Positions 60,746 through 64,000 of a DNA stretch of 64,000 bases are shown piece after piece. The stretch is from Pigmentiphaga kullae. Lineage in GTDB: Bacteria > Pseudomonadota > Gammaproteobacteria > Burkholderiales > Burkholderiaceae_B. The notes under the pieces were generated by a model, which saw only the letters and a program-made list of their open reading frames with translations, did not search any database and was not told the origin of the DNA. How positions within the stretch are numbered: the first letter of the stretch is position 1; each line of letters starts with the position of its first letter. A program made the position numbers and the translations under genes. The stretch spans positions 496,001 to 560,000 of the forward strand of contig NZ_SGXC01000001.1 of NCBI RefSeq assembly GCF_004216695.1, given 5' to 3'.

Positions 60746-60799
60746 CGGTCCAGCATAGCAGGACAACGCCTTTTGATATCCATGAAAAAGATCACTGCC

Positions 60800-60816
60800 A
60801 TCTTTGAAGCAGAGAT
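60800..60816. promoter_or_regulatory. LysR-type dyad upstream of the GMC oxidoreductase gene
   Basis: ATCT at 60800-60803 and AGAT at 60813-60816 flank TTGAAGCAG in the 103-base divergent gap. Size and symmetry fit a LysR binding site, 33 bases before the GMC start. Confidence 0.35.
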
Positions 60817-60848
60817 CCATGCCCGCGTGCCGGGTCTATCGTGGCGGC

Positions 60849-62516
60849 ATGGAAAAAAGCTATGACGCAATCGTGATAGGCGCGGGATCCGCCGGCTGCA
60901 TCGTCGCCCGCCGCCTGTCGGAGGACGGCCGCTGCCGGGTGCTGCTGCTCGAAGCGGGCCCGGACCCCGGTCCGCAGGAAACGCCGGCCATCCGCCACCC
61001 CTATCCGCTCTCGGCCTACGACGCGGCGCTGCAATGGCCCGGACTGAAAGGACAGATCGTGGGCGGCGCCGACCGCCGCATGGCCCGCGTCCCGCAGGGC
61101 CGGCTCGTGGGCGGCTCGTCGTCCATCAACGCCATGGTGGCGATGCGCGGAATCGCGGCGGACTTCGACGAATGGTGCGAAGCCGGCGCGCACGGCTGGA
61201 GCTGGCGCGACGTGGAGCCCTACTTCCGCCGGCTCGAATCGGCCGATCCGCGCCAGGACTGCGACGATGCCGCCGCCATCGCCGTCGCGCGGCAGGCGGC
61301 ATCGCCGCATCGACGGCTCAGCAACGCCCTGCTCGACACCTGGGAGCAGGCGGGCTATCCGCGTATCGCGGATCCCAACACCGATTTCCGCGACGGCTGC
61401 TTCGTCCAGCCGGTCTCGACCGACCGGGGCGGCCGATGCTCCGCGAACCGAGCCTACCTGGGCACGGCCACGCGGGCCCGAGGCAACCTGGACATCCTGG
61501 CCGACACTCGCTGCCTGCGGCTGCGGATCGAACAGGGGCGCGTACGCGGCGTCGAGGCCGAATCGGCGGGCACCCCGCGTCTCTTCCTGGCTGCCCGCGT
61601 TTTCCTGTGCGCCGGCGCATTGCAGACCCCCACCCTGCTGCTGCGTTCCGGCATCGGCGATGCCGCCGCGCTCGAAGCGCTGGGCATCCGGACGGTGGCG
61701 GATCTGCCCGGCGTCGGCCGCAACCTGCAGAACCATTGCGCCGTGCCCCTGGGCGTCATCCTGAAAGGCGGAAAGGGACTGCCGCCCGGCCTGCCGACGG
61801 CGCACGCGGCCCTGCGGCTGTCCTCGGGCGCTCATCGCTCCGGCGGCGACGTCTACCTGTCGGTCTGGGACCGCGCCGCGTGGCATGCCGCGGGCAGCCA
61901 CGTGGGCGTGCTGAACGTCGTGCTGCACCGCCCCGCATCGAGCGGATCGGTCACCTTGCGCGCCGGCGACTGCCGGGTCGCGCCGGTCATCGATTTCAAC
62001 ATGCTCGATCACCGGTCGGACGTCGAGCGCCTGTCGATGGGCGTGCGCGCCGCGATGGAATTCCTGGAGAGCCCGCGCGTGCGCGCCATCGGCGGCGGCA
62101 CCGGACTCGTCAAGCTGGGCAAGGCCGCCGCGTGGATGGGCTTTCGCACGTCCGCGACACGCTTGGCCAGCCGCGCCATGAGCGCGGCCGGCGGCCTCTG
62201 GCCCGGACTCCTGTCGCCCCTGTATGCACTGGCGGTGAAGCCGCTGCCGGATCCACTGCTGGGCGCCGCCGGTCCACAGGCCATGCAGGCGGCGCTGCGG
62301 GCGTCGATCGTGCTCCAGTACCACCAGGTCGGCACCTGCGCGATGGGCCCGGCGGCCTCCCGGATGTCGGTGGCGGCGCCCGACGGCCAGGTCCATGGCG
62401 TGGCGGGGCTGACGATCGCCGACGCGTCCCTGCTGCCCGCGGTCCCGCGCGCCAACACCAATCTTCCGGTCATGATGGCCGCGGAGAAGATCTCGGCCAT
62501 GTTCCTGCACCGATGA
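60849..62516 (+). CDS. GMC-family FAD-dependent oxidoreductase
   Basis: 555 residues. The FAD motif is AIVIGAGSAGCIVARRLSED, with GGSSSINAMVAMRG as the GMC signature 1 region and CAGALQTPTLLLRSGIG as signature 2. The C-terminal LQYHQVGTCAMGP gives the catalytic His, and VPRANTNLPVMMAAEKI the partner Asn. It oxidises an alcohol, as choline or polyethylene-glycol dehydrogenases do. The ATG at 60849 starts right at the FAD domain. It heads an operon with a Bug receptor and an SDR enzyme. The substrate is unknown. Confidence 0.92.
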   Translation: MEKSYDAIVIGAGSAGCIVARRLSEDGRCRVLLLEAGPDPGPQETPAIRHPYPLSAYDAALQWPGLKGQIVGGADRRMARVPQGRLVGGSSSINAMVAMRGIAADFDEWCEAGAHGWSWRDVEPYFRRLESADPRQDCDDAAAIAVARQAASPHRRLSNALLDTWEQAGYPRIADPNTDFRDGCFVQPVSTDRGGRCSANRAYLGTATRARGNLDILADTRCLRLRIEQGRVRGVEAESAGTPRLFLAARVFLCAGALQTPTLLLRSGIGDAAALEALGIRTVADLPGVGRNLQNHCAVPLGVILKGGKGLPPGLPTAHAALRLSSGAHRSGGDVYLSVWDRAAWHAAGSHVGVLNVVLHRPASSGSVTLRAGDCRVAPVIDFNMLDHRSDVERLSMGVRAAMEFLESPRVRAIGGGTGLVKLGKAAAWMGFRTSATRLASRAMSAAGGLWPGLLSPLYALAVKPLPDPLLGAAGPQAMQAALRASIVLQYHQVGTCAMGPAASRMSVAAPDGQVHGVAGLTIADASLLPAVPRANTNLPVMMAAEKISAMFLHR

Positions 62517-62556
62517 AAGAAAACACGCGCGCGAAGGGCGCGGACAAGGAGACATC

Positions 62557-63549
62557 ATGTTGACACGACGGACCTTCCTGGGCATCGCCGCCGGCGCCGC
62601 CATCACCGTCCGGCCCGCGTTCGGGGAAACCTTTCCCGCGCGGCCGGTCAAGGCCCTGCTGGGCCTGAGCCCCGGCGGCGGCGCGGACCTGCTGGCCCGC
62701 ATCCTCTTTCGCAGCATGGAGGCGGAACTTCACCAGCCCATCGTGCTGGAGAACCGGCCCGGAGCCGGCACCACGCTGGCGGCGGAGGGCACCGCCCGCG
62801 CCGAACCCGACGGCTACACGATGTACGTGGCCACGGGCAGCTATGTCACCAGCGCGGTCCTGCTGCGCGAACGCGGCGCGACGCTGCAGCGTTCGGGCCG
62901 GGGCCTGCTGGATGCGCTCGCGCCGGTCAGCCTGATGTTCACCGCGCCCTATTGCATCGCCGCGCGGCGCGGCTCGGGCCTGGACTCTATCCAGGACGTG
63001 CTGGCGCAGGCCCGGCGGCGCCCGGGCGAACTCACCTATGCCTCGTCCGGCATGGGCAGCCAACCCCATTTCGCCGGCGAACTGTTCCAGTCCGCCACCG
63101 GGACCAGGCTCCTGCATGTTCCCTACAAGGGCCTGGGGCCCGCCATCGTGGGCGTGCTGGGCGAACAGGTGCAGCTGGTGTTCTCGGACATGAACTCGGT
63201 CTTTCCCCGGCACCGCAACGGCGAGATGAAGATCCTGGCGGTGACCGGCGATGCCCGGCCCGCGCTGGCGCCCGACATCCCGACGATGAAGGAATCCGGC
63301 ATCGCCGGCATGGACATCGCCGCCTGGCAAGGCTATCTGGTGCCCGCACGGACGCCGGCCGCGCGCATCGACGTGCTGGCCTCGGCCATCGACCGCAGTC
63401 TGCGCGACCCGGCGGTGCGCGACCGCGTACTCGAGAACGCCGGCGTGCCGGCGGACACGTCGCCGGCGCACTTCCGCGCCTTCCTCGAAAAGGAAACGCG
63501 GCTCTATCGCAGGCTCGCGGAATCCGCGGGCATCAAGGCGGGTTACTAG
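62557..63549 (+). CDS. Bug-family receptor with twin-arginine signal
   Basis: 330 residues. The N-terminus MLTRRTFLGIAAGAAITV fits the Tat motif (RRTFLG) rather than an ordinary Sec signal, with cleavage near AFG-ET. Mature marks are FPARPVKALLGLSPGGGAD, VLENRPGAGTTLAAEGTARA, EPDGYTMYVATG and LAPDIPTMKESGIAGMD. A stretch RERGATLQRSGRGLLDALAP is a less usual insertion in domain 1. It sits 40 bases after the GMC gene and 29 before the SDR gene. Tat export would imply folding before transport. Confidence 0.9.
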   Translation: MLTRRTFLGIAAGAAITVRPAFGETFPARPVKALLGLSPGGGADLLARILFRSMEAELHQPIVLENRPGAGTTLAAEGTARAEPDGYTMYVATGSYVTSAVLLRERGATLQRSGRGLLDALAPVSLMFTAPYCIAARRGSGLDSIQDVLAQARRRPGELTYASSGMGSQPHFAGELFQSATGTRLLHVPYKGLGPAIVGVLGEQVQLVFSDMNSVFPRHRNGEMKILAVTGDARPALAPDIPTMKESGIAGMDIAAWQGYLVPARTPAARIDVLASAIDRSLRDPAVRDRVLENAGVPADTSPAHFRAFLEKETRLYRRLAESAGIKAGY

Positions 63550-63578
63550 CAGCATCAGGCAAGGACAGGGAGAGACAG

Positions 63579-64000
63579 GTGGTCAAATACGATTTTTCGG
63601 GACAGGTGGCCGTCGTGACCGGCGCGGCCAGCGGCGTGGGGCTGCGCATCGCGCAGGACCTGCTGGGCGCCGGCGCGCGAGTGTCGATGTGGGATGCCGG
63701 CGCCGAGGCCCTGCGGGCGTCGGCCGCCTCCCTGGCCCGGGCCGACGGCATCGATCAGCGCACGGTGGACGTGCGGCGCCACGAGCAGGTGGAACAGGCG
63801 GCCCAGGCCGTCCTTGCCCGCTGGGGGCGGATCGACGTGCTGATCAACAATGCGGGGATCATCCGTCCGCCCGGCCCGCTGGCCTCGTCGTCGCTGGCCG
63901 ACTGGGACGACGTCCTGGCCGTCAACCTGACCGGCACCTTCCACTGCTGCCGGGCCGTGATGCCCATCATGGCGCAGGCGGGATACGGGCGCGTGGTCAA
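63579..64000 (+). CDS. Short-chain dehydrogenase/reductase (N-terminal part, cut by window end)
   Basis: 140 codons are visible from a GTG start behind an AGGGAGAGA ribosome site. The cofactor motif is VVTGAASGVGLRIA (TGxxxGxG), and LINNAGIIRPPGPL is the NNAG motif. VNLTGTFHCCRAVMPIM follows. The YxxxK catalytic motif lies beyond the window. It is the third gene of the GMC-Bug operon and may oxidise the product of the alcohol dehydrogenase or a related hydroxy acid. Confidence 0.9.
   Translation, partial: MVKYDFSGQVAVVTGAASGVGLRIAQDLLGAGARVSMWDAGAEALRASAASLARADGIDQRTVDVRRHEQVEQAAQAVLARWGRIDVLINNAGIIRPPGPLASSSLADWDDVLAVNLTGTFHCCRAVMPIMAQAGYGRVV

Noticed and set aside
1-64000. Search by eye for tRNA, rRNA, CRISPR arrays, integrases and transposases
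   Set aside because: None was found; the only tandem repeat is inside the PAS gene.

Overview
The window is high-GC, densely coded DNA of a betaproteobacterium, most likely Alcaligenaceae (Bordetella or Achromobacter type). The grounds are protein-level: nine Bug-type periplasmic tripartite tricarboxylate receptors in 64 kb (a family known to be greatly expanded in Bordetella and relatives), a PhaM-type granule protein, a DUF6279 lipoprotein, and a catabolic gene repertoire full of LysR regulators. There is no rRNA, tRNA, CRISPR array, insertion sequence or prophage gene that I can see. No gene-free stretch exceeds 300 bases; the longest (44702-44965 and 28110-28338) are promoter regions between divergent genes.

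Layout. 0-2.8 kb: the end of a NitT/TauT ABC permease, a ParD/ParE-like toxin-antitoxin pair lying between permease and solute-binding protein, then a LysR gene. 2.8-7.6 kb: a minus-strand operon (enoyl-CoA hydratase relative, ADP-forming acyl-CoA synthetase, DsbA-like isomerase, Bug receptor), probably for uptake and CoA activation of an organic acid. 7.6-17 kb: the conserved housekeeping core (DUF3108 protein, FAH-family hydrolase, PhaM, FIST sensor, glutathione peroxidase, lipoprotein, glmU, Lrp regulator, glmS). 17-20.3 kb: a LysR protein with two helix-turn-helix domains divergent from a lipoprotein tannase/feruloyl esterase. 20.3-32.8 kb: aromatic-acid catabolism: a MarR-controlled flavin monooxygenase, then a six-gene minus-strand operon (SnoaL-like protein, Bug, flavin monooxygenase, Bug, cysteine hydrolase, ACMSD-like amidohydrolase), two tail-to-tail LysR genes, and a Bug-UbiD decarboxylase pair. 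32.8-38.7 kb: photolyase and MarR, divergent from a Bug, Rieske oxygenase and Gfo/Idh/MocA dehydrogenase operon resembling phthalate 4,5-dioxygenation.

38.7-54.4 kb holds an orphan tetrapyrrole methylase, a LysR regulator, and a set of CoA and dicarboxylate enzymes: enoyl-CoA hydratase, CMD-family protein, PDC-lactonase-like hydrolase, two GSTs, CaiB/BaiF CoA-transferase, ketopantoate-reductase-like protein, two Bugs, a divergent LeuCD-like dehydratase, a two-subunit class I fumarase-like hydratase, flavin reductase, CitE-like lyase and MaoC hydratase. The inferred theme is degradation of C5 branched dicarboxylates (mesaconate, citraconate or citramalate) to pyruvate and acetyl-CoA. Five promoters in this block share a 13-bp dyad, suggesting one regulon. 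54.4-64 kb: a soluble four-PAS protein with a short chemoreceptor tip, a Rieske oxygenase plus Bug operon, two LysR genes, a GMC oxidoreductase, a Tat-type Bug and the start of an SDR gene cut by the window edge.

All functions are read from sequence motifs and family knowledge; no database search was run, and substrates of most catabolic operons are unknown.
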